From assembly GCA_944472135.2 (NCBI GenBank), contig OX235262.1, forward strand, positions 67,270,887 to 67,334,886: 64,000 nt of DNA, read 5' to 3'. The translations under genes were made by a program, and so were the position numbers. The stretch comes from Trichobilharzia regenti. Taxonomy: Eukaryota; Platyhelminthes; Trematoda; Strigeidida; Schistosomatidae. The notes below the pieces were generated by a model. The model saw nothing but the letters and a program-made list of their open reading frames with translations, had not been told where the DNA came from and made no database searches. Below are positions 10,560-23,095 of the stretch, in pieces (position 1 is the stretch's first letter; each line of letters starts with the position of its first letter).

Positions 10560-11360
10560 CAAAGTTTTGTATTTCCTGCCGACTGTTTACTTTGGACCGA
10601 AATACTGGGCCTTTTTTAGAATTTAGGATGCGCTCTTCGTCTCATTTAGGGAGTTGTCAGGTGGATGTGCCCTCATACTCAGTGAGTGATCACATTTCCA
10701 CTTAGGGAATTCTTAGCAAGCCACCATAGGTCAAATGACATCATACTAATCTTCAAATATTTTCACAGCGTCTGTATTGAGAAGCAACATGTAAAGAGAC
10801 GTCTGTAGTTTGTCAAAGAGATTCGTAGATTCAGTGGTTCTTCAGTCATTTTTGTTTATCTGTACTGATGGAGCTTAAAGAAGACACAATGTGGACAGAT
10901 GGATTTTTAAGGGACTAGAGGGTGGTTGCTGCGTTTTGGTGTGATTCTGTATCCAGTGTTAGGTGGGTTAGGCTTTAGACTCAACCAGATGCATGACCAT
11001 ACTCTAGTTCTAGTTGGACGATTGGCCACACAGCATTCATAAGCTAACAAAAAACGGCCTTGAAGTCGTCCAGGTAGCGTAACTAGCTGACTTTCCAAAC
11101 GCTGGACATTTCGGTCCAGTATAAACAATGAATGATAAAAATAAAATTAGCTACAACAAATAACAAATGATATTCATTTTGGAAGAGGTGGTTCTCATGC
11201 CCTAATGACCTTGAAGATAATGCTTGGGTATTTTGAATGATGGATGCTTGATTCGATTTTGGACAGAAACACTGTCACTTATTGGAGATGCAGGCACAGC
11301 CGGTTGACGAATTCCAAATAGGACGAGCTGCGCATTGCGAATTCTATTGTTAGAGATCAA
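10560..11360. repeat. Pair of Sm-alpha-like hammerhead SINE relics in opposite orientation
   Basis: Minus-oriented relic at about 10600-10720 and plus-oriented relic at about 11280-11350, where gttgacgaattccaaatagg and acgagctgcgc recall CUGACGA...GGACGAAAC. Both have core changes that should abolish cleavage. The sequence between them has no gene. Confidence 0.5.
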
Positions 11361-11856
11361 GAGCCAAAAAATAATGGTAAAATACTTTGAGACACTGTTA
11401 GATATGTATAAGTAAATCAGTGGCAGATGAAAATTAGAATATTTTGTTCGTTAGAAAAAAAAAGTAGGTTATTCAGTAGCTTTCAATTTTCATAAAGCTT
11501 GTTCTAATCACAAAATGATAGCTTATATTGACTGGGAGATTCCGAACCTAGATTCTGTGTCCATAGATGCTGACCAATAGAAATAAGGTCTCATAGGGAT
11601 TTTTACAGGAGTTACTCAGTGCTGCAGTCAGAGATGTTACTGATAAGGTAATAGCATCTAAACACTCCTCGCTGAAAAGTGTCATCAATCATAAAAGTGA
11701 AGTCGAAGATTTTCAATTCTTTGCTTTGACTCACCAGATTCCAATCAAAAGTCCACAATAGTGCAGAGTCTCTTAGCTTAATAAACAAACACACTATAAG
11801 CTAAATAGAACAGCAAATTTAATTAGCGAAGCTTTGATCGCAAATTGAAGTATGCG

Positions 11857-11886
11857 CTGAAGATGTCACCTAGTAGGGTGATGAAA
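11857..11886 (+). ncRNA. Hammerhead-like hairpin in a Penelope tail fragment
   Basis: CTGAAGA, then stem GTCACC/GGTGAT around TAGTAG, then GAAA. Matches the position and shape of the motif at 24592, 56004 and (minus) 23095, but with a different stem sequence that still pairs. No local stem III or stem I is visible in this copy. Confidence 0.5.
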
Positions 11887-12041
11887 GATCAGCAAATTAG
11901 ACTACTGCTAACTGACTGGCCCCTTCAATAAATGGTTGCTGGACAATTGTCATCGTTAGTCAGAGGAATAATTTGATCGAAAGTCCATAGTTTTATTTAC
12001 TAAATTGGAAAGTTTATTTTTTAAACCTTCAGTAATACAGC

Positions 12042-13040
12042 GAGGCGTTTAGAGTAAACACAGGAGTCAGACAAGGGTGCTTACTATCGCCAATGATATT
12101 CCTAATTGTGGTGGACTGGATTATGCGTCAGACTGTGGGAAACGAGAAGACAGGAATATCCTGGACTGACGTGAAGAACCTAGAAGACCTGGAATTCGCG
12201 CGTGGATGATTTGTGTTTGATGTCACATACAATCGAAGACTTACAAGCGAAAACTGACAAACTGGTCGAAGAAGCAGCCGGCGAAGACAGAACCCCAGGT
12301 GAACATAGACAAGACGGAGGTTATGAAAATAACCAACCAACAACAGCAACAACATCCAACGCCAATCACCATCAACGGGAGGGATTTGAAAGAGGTTACT
12401 TCATTCACTTATGTAGGGAGCATTGTCTCAACTAAAGGAGGAACGAACGAGGATGTCAAATCGAGCGAGAATCGGGAAGGCAGGCGAGAAACACATTCAT
12501 CAACTTGAAACCAATCTGGGAATCTTCGTCACTCAGCCAGCATCAACAATAAAATTCGGTCGGATTTTCAATACAAACGTCAAGTCAGTCAGTTCTTCTA
12601 TACGGATCAGAAACTTGGCGGGTCCCAAAGAATATTTCCGAAAGGCTGCAGACCTTTATTAACAACTGTCTTCGCTGGATCTATACTGAAGATCAGATGG
12701 CCGGCCGGGCCGGAAAGAATCACCAACAAGGAATTTTGGGAACAAACAAAGCAAGAACCAATCGCCCAACAAATATGCAGGAGAAAGTGGAGATGGATCG
12801 GACACTCGCTGAGGAGACCGCTGGGTGACATCGCGCGTCAGGCCATTACTCGAGTGGAAGCCGAAAGGGAAGCGGCGTGTGGGACGTCCAAGGGTGACAT
12901 GGAGGAGATCGTGTGAAGAGGAGTTGAAAGAATATGGATTAACATGGATGCAGGCGAAAAGTATAGCAGAAGACAGAGGAAAATGGAGACGTGCAGTTGA
13001 AGCCCTATGTTCCACTAGGAACCCAAGGGAGCAATAATAA
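12042..13040 (+). mobile_element. 5'-truncated RTE-clade LINE copy
   Basis: Starts inside the RT domain at the GVNTGVRQGC region and runs to the 3' end (CSTRNPREQ followed by aat repeats). The conserved C-terminal block RVGRPRVTWRRSCEEELKEY is open at 12825-13037. The FADD catalytic box is broken by a 4-bp insertion (cgtg) at about 12193, identical to that in the long copy at 24964. Flanked by taatacagc on both sides (about 12033 and 13046), a likely target-site duplication. The opposite-strand 118-aa ORF is a shadow. Confidence 0.88.
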
Positions 13041-13254
13041 TATTATAATAATACAGCAAAATAAAAGCTGATATAAAATCAAGAATTATGAGATTACAGA
13101 GGTATGTATACGATTACTAAAGACAGCCTAATCAGTGTGCTTTCAGATAGATTAAAACATGTCACTTTAGAATATGAAGGCTATATGTTTAGCTCTTAAA
13201 CAATGATAGCGTCTATTCAACTTGATTAATTGATAATTTTTACAGATTCATGGA

Positions 13255-13945
13255 TAATTACCATCCAGGCATTAATGAAGAGTCGCTTTTCGGCGAATTT
13301 ATTTTCTTAGCTGTACAATCGCAAATATTTTGTATGTTTATGTACATTAAGTTTGTCAAACAAAAATATGATTGATTAAGGTTATTTTAACTAAACAGGT
13401 GACGATTGATAATTGGAGTTACGTAATAGAAAATTAGTCGAGAAAATTAGGTGTTAATGAAATTAGGGTAGTAACAAAGGTGATGAGTTGTCACAAATAT
13501 GAATAGTTTGATGAGTGAGTTTTACTCAGGATACACATAGAAACAAAGTAGATAATATGAAATTACGTAAGAGTTCTTAATGAATACAAGAATTATAAGC
13601 AATTAAAGAACAGGCAAAGAAACAAAATTAAGTCGTCAAAATCAAAATTATCACCTTCGATTCGTCTTTAAAATTATTTCTCCAGTTATCAAATATTAAT
13701 TTTTTTACATACGTTGTAACTATTTTCTAATCCTATGAAATCTTGTCTCTAAGCCTCTTGTAATCTATATTCGTACCTTCAAACTATTATATCAAGTTGA
13801 AAATTATTATCACCTTCGTTACTATGTGGAATTAAACAAATAGTAATTGTATCCATATAAACTAGTCTATATAAATGCGATTGTACAGGTGCTTTTGAGA
13901 ATGAAATCGCCGAAAAGATCGCCATCTTTGCTGAACTTCGTGTTC
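13255..13945. repeat. Two Penelope-type tails in inverted orientation
   Basis: About 13255-13625 is minus-oriented (starts cgcttttcggcgaatttatt inverted) and about 13640-13945 plus-oriented, matching 690-985. The plus half gives the empty-site comparison for the hammerhead array: its end reads through ctttgctgaacttcgtg with no array. Confidence 0.65.
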
Positions 13946-14824
13946 TCTTCTTTCTAATCTTCTTTTGTATGCAGAGATCCGGTGAAAATTTTAACTTCAT
14001 TTTTCAGGAAGATGTTTATACGTATCCATTAAAAGCTCATTAAATATTACACTTACTCATAAGATAACATTCATTTTTCATTTTTAAATGATTTACCAGT
14101 TACTGCTTAAGAGAATGAGTTAAATGAACCGCCTCTAATACATAGCTGTTTGTATTGGTGACTCCAACAACAAATGTATTGAGCTTACCTTATTCATCCT
14201 ATGCTCATTTTAGTAATTATAGGAACATAAATGATGCTCAGAAGGACTTCATCTGCTTTTGAAAGTGTGAAGTACAGTGTGGCAACTCGAACTGCTGCAC
14301 ATCTGTTCAAATTTCTACGTTGAAACTACTCAGTCAGTCAGTTAGGAACATAAATACGAAAAGATTGTAGGTAGTAATTAAATAATAGAATCCCAGAGGA
14401 GATGAAACACATTTTTTAGAAATCCATACCTCATATCTCAATTAGAGGTAATTCAAATGCCCTCATTTTTTAAATTGTAATCCATTTAACCTTATCAGTA
14501 TAATTATCTAAGTGAAAGCCTTACTTTTAAAAAGCGCGGGAAAAAACATCTACTAAGTTAACTTCTTAGGATTAGAAGAATATACGATACATAGTTTTTT
14601 TTTACCAAGATGGCGATATTATTGATTTTTATGAGATAATTATCTAAATTTATATGCTTTTCAGTTAAGAAATATTGGTGTAAATCCAATTTATGCATAG
14701 TAGATCATTTTGATTATAACATCCCGTAATTTCAATTATCTACAAAACAAGAGTTAAGCATTCAGAAAAACTCGCCCAAAAAACAACACATTTATAAGTT
14801 GTAAATGATCCTCAATGGTCCTAC

Positions 14825-14993
14825 CTCGCCAATTTTATACTGTTCATCTGTACTGTCTCCACAGCTCCATATTATAATCTCTAAGTGATGACTATTCAAA
14901 TCATTATCTGTAAAATTTGTAAAACGAAAGGCTTGATTCCATATAGGGTTGATGCTGCCGCTGACTACCTTTGTACACCGAGAATTGTATTCC
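14825..14993 (-). CDS. RIM: RIM exon: middle of C2A domain
   Basis: 169 bp, phase 2 in, phase 0 out; acceptor ttcactatacag, donor GTAGGA. It encodes SRCTKVVSGSINPIWNQAF, then RFTNFTDNDLNSHHLEIIIW and DEQYKIGE. The TKVV..SINP.WNQ.F.F block is the classic C2 strand 4-5 signature and LEI.IW the following strand. The other two frames hit stops within the exon. Confidence 0.88.
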
Positions 14994-15409
14994 CTGTATA
15001 GTGAAAAATATATACAACAAAATATGTATAACTGAAAGTATATTATATTTGCAAACTATAATTATCTATTAGCTAACACCGGAGTTCAATGATTTATCAG
15101 AATTTACTTTATTTTTCTTCTGTCACAAACTATTCATTACTAAAATCTCCTTCTTTGCACTAACTTTCAACTAAACAATTAACTAAGGTAGTATTGATCA
15201 TTTTTCATGGTTTATTTCAACAGAAATCAAAATCATCTTGAAGAAACACTGAAACCCAAGCGTGACTAGCTACCTATTTTGTTTTATATTGCGATAGATC
15301 GATTATTACCCACCACAGAGGAAAATGAGGTTCATCAGTACGTTACGTGTGTAGATTCATATTTACTCAGTGAACCAACAATTTTAACCATTTGTAATTT
15401 TCGCTTTAG

Positions 15410-15950
15410 TTCCCAGAGGAACATAGGGCTTCAACCGAACATCTCCCCTGTGTTCTGTTCTTTGCCAACGTTTTCATCTGGCTCTGCGTCTATGCACATG
15501 CTTTCATCTCCTCTTCACATGACCTCCTCCATGTCACCCCGCCCTCACATTGACGACCAACTCGCTGCTTCCCATTCGGGTTCCACTCGAGCAGCGGCCT
15601 AGCGTGTGGTGTCACTTGATGGCTTGTTTTCTCAGAGTATGACCAATCCACCTGCATTTCTTCCTGCATATTTATTGCACAGTTCATTCCTGCTGTTTTG
15701 GTTCGCTCCCAGAGATCCCTCACTGTTGCTGATCTTTTCTGGCCATCTGATCTTGAGTATTGAGTGAAGACAGAAGTTTACAAAGGTCCGTAGTTTGTTT
15801 GAAGTGACCTTTGTAACGTGTCAAGTCTCTGTTCCGTATAGTAGCACTCACTTCACATTGGATTTAAAAATCCGGATCTTATTTTTCATTCTCAGTGCTG
15901 TTGATCTCCCTTACCATGAATCATTCAACTGAAACATCAATGAATAACTG
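15410..15950 (-). mobile_element. RTE LINE 3' fragment
   Basis: Reverse complement of the LINE C-terminus; the minus-strand reading includes LLEWNPNGKQRVGRQC and TWRRSCEEEMK. The plus-strand start cagaggaacatagggcttca is the LINE tail. Confidence 0.8.
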
Positions 15951-16639
15951 CATATTTTTAAAAGTTTTCCTTATCAGAAATTGAAGAATTTTATGGAAAT
16001 GTGACAAATAGAATAAGCCTATGAAATATGTTGGCGGAAACTTAAATCTGCGAAAGTAGTTCTACTGTGAAGATATCCGGAAATCAGGATCACCTAGATT
16101 AATATTTGCCAGATGGTTCATCTGCTTAGCCACTCGATTTTCAGCCAACAGATTTCAGCGTTGTCTTAGCTTACTTACTTCACCTTGGAACAGATGATGA
16201 ATGGTTTCATCAATCCTTACACAATATATGTGGTACATGAGAAAAATGTATTCGGTAAAAATGAGTTCGATAACTATGACAACTTGGATATAATAAGGTT
16301 TGCTTCTGTGAATTTTTATTCCAAAATAGTTGTAAATGAATATTAGAACAAATTCATATGCGTGTCATATGCAATATAGTTAAACACAAATTTGATATTA
16401 GTTGTGACAATATGCCCGAGCATGCTTCGAGTTACTTGCATCTGATAGGTGCGAAAACTTTCAATAGTGCAATAGCATGTTACTTGATAAATATTAACTA
16501 CGACATCGAGACTTTAACATAATTTAAGGCAACTGACGTAGAAGTTAGTTTCAGTCTACTACCTGTCTTTGAGGTAGTGGCAGTTTAACGGTTAAAACAC
16601 AACTTCCAGATTTCTCACTTAGAACTACAATAAACTCTA

Positions 16640-16800
16640 TGTAATTTCTTTTTATTTTATTGTAGTAATCCAACCTACCCTTTTTACCGGGATTACTATC
16701 AGCTGATCGAGGTTTAGGAGTGCGTTGGCCGGGAATTGAACCCTGGGCCAGTTGGCTTGGTTGACCAGTGTCCTACCACCTACGTACAAGGTTGGCATCA
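16640..16800 (-). repeat. tRNA-Gly-headed SINE, partial
   Basis: Plus strand shows taccgggattac, then gtttaggagtgcg and the B-box complement ggaattgaaccctggg. Confidence 0.6.
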
Positions 16801-17084
16801 CTTAACTAATTAGTCATCAACCCTCTCGATTTTGTAAAATTATTAACTGCCTCTCAGCCATTGTTATTTCTCATACACTTTGATTTATGTCTTGTTATCA
16901 AATGACAATAACCTCTGACCCATCTTGTCAATTAACAGTGTATATATAAACCCTCTTAAACTATTACGTAACACCAGCTATTAATTTTTACTCTTGTAAT
17001 TAATGTCCAGCTCCCGTTCTGAACTACAGAATATATGGATGTAGCTTTTCTTCATTCTCAAGAGTTCACTTGTAGGGATCTGAT

Positions 17085-17390
17085 TAGCTTTTTAAGTTTG
17101 ACCATGGACTGATATCAGTTTGAGAAGTATTGAAAACCAACTAAGAGTACTCCACAGCTGTTTTGTCCTATTTCGGAACTCATCAACACTACGTACAAAA
17201 TGTTTCTCACTGTGTACAGAATTCTAGGCGTAATTTATTGCATAATATTTTCACCTCACCCAAGATCTTCAAGTAAAGTAGCAGTCTATAATATATCACT
17301 TGGCGTAAAGTTTTCAGCTCTGAAGCATAGACTAATCTCTTATGATACTTTCCCTTCGCCTCTACGAAATGCCCTCTGGTAGTTAGAAAG
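17085..17390 (-). repeat. Hammerhead-SINE fragment and LINE 3' end
   Basis: 17085-17200: decayed hammerhead repeat (tactccacagctgttttg, then ctatttcggaactcatc). 17200-17390: inverted 3' end of a LINE family also seen at 30060-30240 and 45720-46060, marked by the phrase aatttattgcataatatttt. The two ORFs over this stretch are not genes. Confidence 0.5.
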
Positions 17391-17682
17391 CCAATCAAAA
17401 ATGTGTATGAGTACATTTTACGACTTAAGAACATAACTGAATGGTCAAAAGAATAAGAATTACAGAAAATATGATGCGTTGTGTTAGGCAGTTAAGTGAT
17501 TCAAGCAGGCCGCCAAGCAGCAATCATAAAGAAACTATGAAATTATATCATCTCACAGTATTTGTCTCCTTAATGTCTTATTTAAATTAATAATCAAGGG
17601 GGAACTGACTGTTTCAATATTCAAAACAATAATTTAAATATAATTATCATCATTACTATCATAATCATCATTATCGTCTTAC

Positions 17683-17819
17683 TCTTGTTCTGGAAGAAGG
17701 CACAAACTACAATAATAGGTACAAGGAACCCTGGAAGATTGATTAATAATTGGTAGATTTCGAGCGGCTAATATATTGATAATTAATTGACATTTGATTT
17801 CATCGTAGAATAATTTGAG
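17683..17819 (-). CDS. RIM: RIM exon: first half of C2A domain
   Basis: 137 bp, phase 0 in, phase 2 out; acceptor aatattatttcag, donor GTAAGA. It encodes LKLFYDEIKCQLIINILAAR then NLPIINQ and CTYYCSLCLLPEQ, the first strands of a C2 fold (the pattern L.V.I..ARNLP and the strand before LLPE). The loop that holds calcium-binding aspartates in synaptotagmin-type C2 domains has none here, as expected for RIM C2A, which is known not to bind calcium. The exon lies in an 11.5-kb intron landscape between two Penelope relics. Confidence 0.85.
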
Positions 17820-18089
17820 CTGAAATAATATTAAAAGAAAAAACAATATGTGTCAACGCTATCAGTATTGACAGAAAAAGACAAATAACAAAAAATAATT
17901 TAAAGCATTTACCGAAATAGAGATTCTCTCTACTTGAGTCTCATCGATCTGTACGCAGACATACTAAAATATGTATAAAACTTGGGCACTTCAGTAGTAT
18001 GTATTATTATCCTTATTAATTGGTGAAACAGTAGTATATATTGGATAACAAGGTTTAGAACACAGTTTATTGTTCATTATTATTTTCTC

Positions 18090-18560
18090 CTATAGTTGGT
18101 TTGTAAGGACACTTTTTGTATTCACGACGTGATCACTGATTGATAGCAGTTAGAGAAGCATTAAAAACCCATTAAGGAGTACTGGACAACCAGGTGTTTC
18201 ATCCGAGTTTTGGAATCCTCGGCAGTACTCACCCGCCACAACGGTTCGAAGTCAGGACCTTCTGGTTACAAGGCAAGCTCGTATACCATTCAGCCACTGG
18301 GACTCAATCCAATGGCCAGCCCATGAATTCTAACTTCTACAAATTCGTAATTTGCGCGACCACCAACCAATGTTATCGGTGGGACATCCATCCTCACACT
18401 TCATTGAATGGACCTCACTGATCACGACTTCTCAATAGAACTGCAGGAAACTCCATCCTGTAGCAAGTCATGAGCGAGTATCAGATTAATTTAGTTGGTT
18501 TGTAAGGGTTAGTTTTGTTTTTACGAGTTGATCATGGATTGATATCAGTTAGAGAACCGT
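18090..18560 (-). repeat. Hammerhead-SINE, one decayed copy plus start of a second
   Basis: Starts at ttggtttgtaaggacac, contains the tRNA-Thr-like region (ttacaaggcaagctcg) and continues at about 18490 into the same start again, so it is the remains of a head-to-tail dimer. The ribozyme core is mutated. Confidence 0.65.
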
Positions 18561-18654
18561 TCATAATTATATCAATTATAATCACACAACTTCGAAACTT
18601 GACTATTATAGTTCTCCTAATTCTTGACTATTTGAGATCTTAGAAAATGAGAAG

Positions 18655-19345
18655 ACGTTCAGCGAAGAGACTCTTTTCGGCGAATTCATTCGCATAGCTG
18701 TACAATAGCATTTACATATAATTATTTGTGTGTGTGTACATGAGGTTTGTCGAAATTAGATAATTGATCAAGTAATAAAAGAGTGATCTAATATAGAAAC
18801 AAGGTTAATTGGACAGCAACTAAAGTAAGATTGAGTTAGTAAATTAGATGACATAATATAATTGACTAAAATGTTTTAACTTAGGTCAGGGTAGCAACAG
18901 AGGTAATTACAAGTAGAGACTAAATAGAAGTGGGGTAGATAATAATGCCATTTAAATTAGAACTGAAATTGAGCAATTAAGTTGGATGACGCAACATAAA
19001 TGACTAGATATTGAGTGTTGGTCAGGTCAATTAAAGTGGTAGTGAGGTGTAGAAGTTAAATCGGGTGGGGTTAGAGAACAAGAAAGCTAAAAATGCAAAA
19101 TATTACAATTAAGAAGACAGAATAATACCAATGAAGATACAGAAAAAAAAGGAAAAGAAAGATTAGGTAGAATTTACTTTTCAGGTAATAAGATAGATTA
19201 AGTCCATTGTAAGTGTAGTGATTGAACGAACTTCTTCTGTATGCAGAGTTCAGGGCTCAGCATTATATATAAATGCGATTGTACAGCTATGTGAATGAAT
19301 TCGCCGAAAAGAGTCTCTTCGCTGAACGTCTTTTCTTTTTCATAT
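18655..19345. repeat. Penelope-type tails, inverted pair
   Basis: A minus-oriented tail (from cagcgaagagactcttttcg) and a short plus-oriented end at 19262-19345 (tgcgattgtacagc to tcttcgctgaacgtc) meet head to head. Confidence 0.6.
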
Positions 19346-19409
19346 GACTAAATGGGGATTTTCAAGCTAATCTTAGAAAATAACCATTAGGAAATAAAAA
19401 ATAAGAGAA

Positions 19410-21475
19410 CACAAAGTTCAACAAAATATATCTTTGCGGCGATTTCATTTTCACAAGCTATACAGTCGCATTTAAATACATAATTTTACATAGATACAAT
19501 TTTTACTTGATTCCACATAGTTATGAAGGTGAATAAAAGGTGACAATTATTTTCAACTTGACATGAATTACTAGAGGCTTGGAGATAAAATTAGAAAGGA
19601 TTAGAACGGATAACAGTTGTGAACAAAATGAGCATGGAAACAAATTGAAATAATAATTTTAAACTTGAAATGGAAGTTAGAAGGTGTGAATATAGATTAG
19701 AAGAGGCTTAGATACAAAATTACACAGAATTAGAATATAACTGTAAAATAAGTATTTTAGACGAATTACAAATGTGTGCAGGAAGAGCATGGAAACAAAC
19801 TTAAAATAACTTTATATAGCTGAAAAAATGTGAAGAACTGAATGAAGACAGAGACAGATAAATTACACACACACACAGAACAAAAACCGAAGGCCAAGGG
19901 AAAAAACCGAACTAGGCCCATGGTAGTTGTAAAGACTGGACTAGTTTCTTTTGAACACACTTCTCCGGCTTATCAGTGTATATTGTGAGGGCTTCTGCAG
20001 TACAGAGAAGTCGAAAACATACTGCCTTTGGTAGGTTCCTGTTTACTCTATAAATGACTTTGAATGAATCAGTTGAGATGCTGTGGGAGCAGTTGATCGG
20101 ATGTTCAATTATGGCACTTCTAATTGAACAGGTGTCTCATTTATGCAGCCATGTTGCGTAGTGTTCTCTAACACTTTACTAAAGAACGCGCATCCAAAGA
20201 CCTATATACCTAGCTCCACACGAGCAGGTGAACTGGTATATGTACACTGAATTAGTCATATGCGAGAATTTGTCCTTAGCATTGTTTAGAAGTTTCGGGA
20301 GGCTAGAGAATGTCACACTTAGTGTTGCTGCAGGGAAGGTCTTCTTTAGACAGCTGGATATTATTCTCTTTAGGATATCAGTTGCCAAAGCTCCCCTGAA
20401 GTTCAGATTCATTTAAAGGGTTTTCTTCGTCACTGAACTGCATCCTTCTCTTCCTGGTTTTGGTTTCATGTTCTTGTCGATAAAACACTTTGAGCCAGGA
20501 TATTTTTGAGCAATAAAAGCTCCTTTTCCAAGCAGTTACCGATGCGGATTTTTCTAATGCGAAGGTTTAGTGCGATGATGAGAGCTCGTTTTCGGCACAG
20601 AGGAATCCAACTATAAAAGTTCGGTAGTTGGCCATCCCACGTTGCATTTCTGTGGATGGGTCTTCTCAGAGTTCCATCATCCCTTCTTGTTAACTCCACG
20701 TCTAGGAATGGATTCCTCGAATTTTTTTCTAATTCCCTTGTGAATGTAATCGAAGAATGGGAATTATTAAATTCTTGTAATACATAATTGAATTCGGAGT
20801 TATCGTAGGAGACTATAAAGGTATCGTCGACGTACTTTTTACAGTAGCAGTTTTTTTTTATTGTCGACTTTAAAACGCCGCTTTCCAAACTAGCAGTAAA
20901 GCAATCTGCTAAAAGACGGCCAACAGGAAATCCTATCGCGATTCCATCTTTCTTTTGGCAGATGTCGCCGTTGAAGGTAAATTGTACATTCGGCGTGCAC
21001 CTCGGCAACAATTCTTTCAGATATGATGTTGGTATTCCGATGCTTATATTTGAGTTCTCCACACAGTTGCACAGCAAGCAAATTGTTTCTGTTGGTGGTA
21101 CGTTGGTAAAGAGAGATTCGACGTCTTGTGATAACATTCGTTTAGCATTTACATTCATATCTTTTATGCATTCAACGAAGTCAAAAGTATCACGAAATGA
21201 GTACTTGTATAGGTGTTGTCTAACAGTCTTTACTATTTGTCGTAGGAGTAGTAGAATTTTCCAGATTTCCGACTGGACAAGTGTTGAATCATTTCTATTA
21301 CACGTGTTTGTAGTTGATTCGATAAATCAAGCTTCCGCTATCAACCTCTCCCTCCGCCCTGTTACGTTAGATTTTAAAACTGTCATCTTATCCCATCAAC
21401 CTATTGTATGGTTGTGTGTAATTGCATATAGTGGTAAAGCTGAACTATTCTCCAGATTCATTCCTTACTGAGGCT
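19410..21475 (-). mobile_element. Penelope-like element, decayed, with RT and GIY-YIG remnants
   Basis: The minus-strand ORF at 20466-21158 carries PLE RT motifs: SQDVESLFTNVP, KKDGIAIGFPVG (the Q.DG..MGSPLG block, altered) and KYVDDTFIV. Another minus-strand frame at 20179-20412 has YIYQFTCSCGARYIG, the start of the GIY-YIG endonuclease. The 3' tail follows down to about 19410 and matches 1-900 inverted. Frameshifts and stops separate the parts, so it is dead. The forward 169-aa ORF at 20962 is an antisense shadow. Confidence 0.85.
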
Positions 21476-21479
21476 AAAT

Positions 21480-22090
21480 AATTTAGATTTCGCTAGGTTT
21501 TTGTGCTCCACTAGTCTGACTGACCCCGTACCACTACTTTGGCCTGTGTATTTGACCTGATAGTCATTCCATCGTATACGATAAACTAAATTGTTTATGT
21601 TTAATTGGCTCCGCAGGATCATTTAACCGACAAGGCTTATTCCTAACTGAGTTTGTGGGTTTGAATGCCATCCACTTTTATTCTTGCATTGTTAAGAATT
21701 CTGCGTAAGGTTTATGAGGTTCCTTCTTTGTATAGAAGTACTATTGATGATTTAGATTCCCTACTGTTGGTGTTGTCATTATCCTGGGCATGTTTGAAAT
21801 GCATGTCATTATTATTATCACTACTATCATTACGAATACTATTTTAACATTTTCCTACATACTTCCTGATTAATTTATCCGGGTAATTTTTGAGTTTCAA
21901 AGCTTCTCTTATGTGCCTCACTTCCTGTCTTAGGTTTTCCGAGGTAGTGCATTTATTTTTTGTTCCCCATTACTCAAACATTTCACCAATCCTATTTCTA
22001 CTTGGATAAGTTGGGATGATCAGAAATCCAAATATCGGTTTGAATATGTGGGTTTCCTGTGAACACCAGTGTTTAACTTCCCATCTTCTC
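21480..22090 (-). mobile_element. Second Penelope-like fragment, different family
   Basis: Minus-strand readings, in broken frames, include TDIWISDHPNLSK, FKPTNSVRNK and VKYTGQSSGTGSVRLVEHKN, the post-RT, connector and GIY-YIG segments in the correct order. It sits directly upstream of the copy at 19410-21475 in the same orientation. Confidence 0.65.
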
Positions 22091-22109
22091 TCCTTGTTAC
22101 GCTAAAATC

Positions 22110-22340
22110 TCACATTGGAAGCTCCATTTCTTAACTTGTCTCAAAAATCTGGAAAACTCTACTCTCCCTTCGACAAATAGCAAAGTGTAAAGAAGATCAT
22201 AAAACGAAAGTTTAGAAGTTGTGTAATTATAAGTGATATGATTATGAACAATAAATTGTGCTCGAAACCTTGTCATCCGGCAGTACGTAGACAATTTAAA
22301 ATAAAATTCGAAACATATGACAATAAATTGATGAATATAT
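22110..22340 (+). repeat. 3' end of a dispersed element with a hammerhead half-motif
   Basis: Ends atgattatgaacaataaatt, gtgctcgaaacc and ataaaattcg; a close relative ends at 27115 inside the LINE. The GTGCTCGAAAC part resembles the 3' half of a hammerhead, but CUGAUGA is not intact. Confidence 0.45.
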
Positions 22341-23065
22341 TTATATATATATACTCCCTAAAATGAAATTTGATGTGGACTTAAATCTGTCAGTCCTATA
22401 ACAAATTCCCAGATAATCCTACGAGCTGTGTCCAGTCGTCTCTTCATATCCTTATCAAGATGGGAACTGGAAGCTTCGTTTGTCGGTTCGAAGATTTGTG
22501 ATTTTAATTTCAGTGTCGGTAAATTTAATACACATTTCCAGACAAAATAAATAATCTTACATTGTCGTTTGACCAAGATTCTGAATAGTTGAAATCTACT
22601 ATCACTTATTCTTGCAGTCACTACCTTAACACAAAGAAGAACTCATGGAAAATTCCCATTTTAACATATAGAAAATCAAAACAAGTGATTCAGCGAAGAA
22701 ACTTTTCAACGAATTCATCATCAAGCTGCACAATCGTATATACATGGTTTTTACGTAGTTATATCCGGTGAGAAAATTTAATCATAGGTGAATGCATAAA
22801 ATAATAATAATAGTATGAAATGCAATTAAAAACTAAAATGTTTGTGATTATAATCGTAGTGAAATGTCAAGTGGCAAAACAATTAATGTCATCTATAGAA
22901 CAATTCATAGGATGGGTAGAACTTGAAAAAGGGTGTGCAATTATAGGATTAGTAGACAAGCCGAATAAAATGAAAACGTTACGCAATAATAGAAATGATT
23001 TGTAACTCAGGTGGATGATTTGCAATTGATAATGTTCTCTGAGCTCCTTGGTTTAATTGCAGAGC

Positions 23066-23095
23066 TTTCATCGTCTTTCTGGACGACATCTTCAG
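23066..23095 (-). ncRNA. Hammerhead-like hairpin, left arm of palindrome
   Basis: Inverted copy of the motif at 24592-24621: CTGAAGA, six-pair stem GTCGTC/GACGAT, GAAA. Confidence 0.5.

Noticed and set aside
12659..13015. Minus-strand 118-codon ORF (similar one at 28548-28847, and 56223-56597)
   Set aside because: Recurs wherever the RTE 3' end occurs; it is the complement of the conserved LINE C-terminus.
17920..17975. Possible minus-strand microexon reading YVCVQIDETQVER
   Set aside because: It would sit between phase-compatible exons 29278 and 17819 but adds nothing to the C2 fold, and resembles a repeated LINE phrase (CVRIDETIHH) near 16190.
20962..21471. Forward 169-codon ORF
   Set aside because: Antisense shadow of the Penelope RT on the minus strand.
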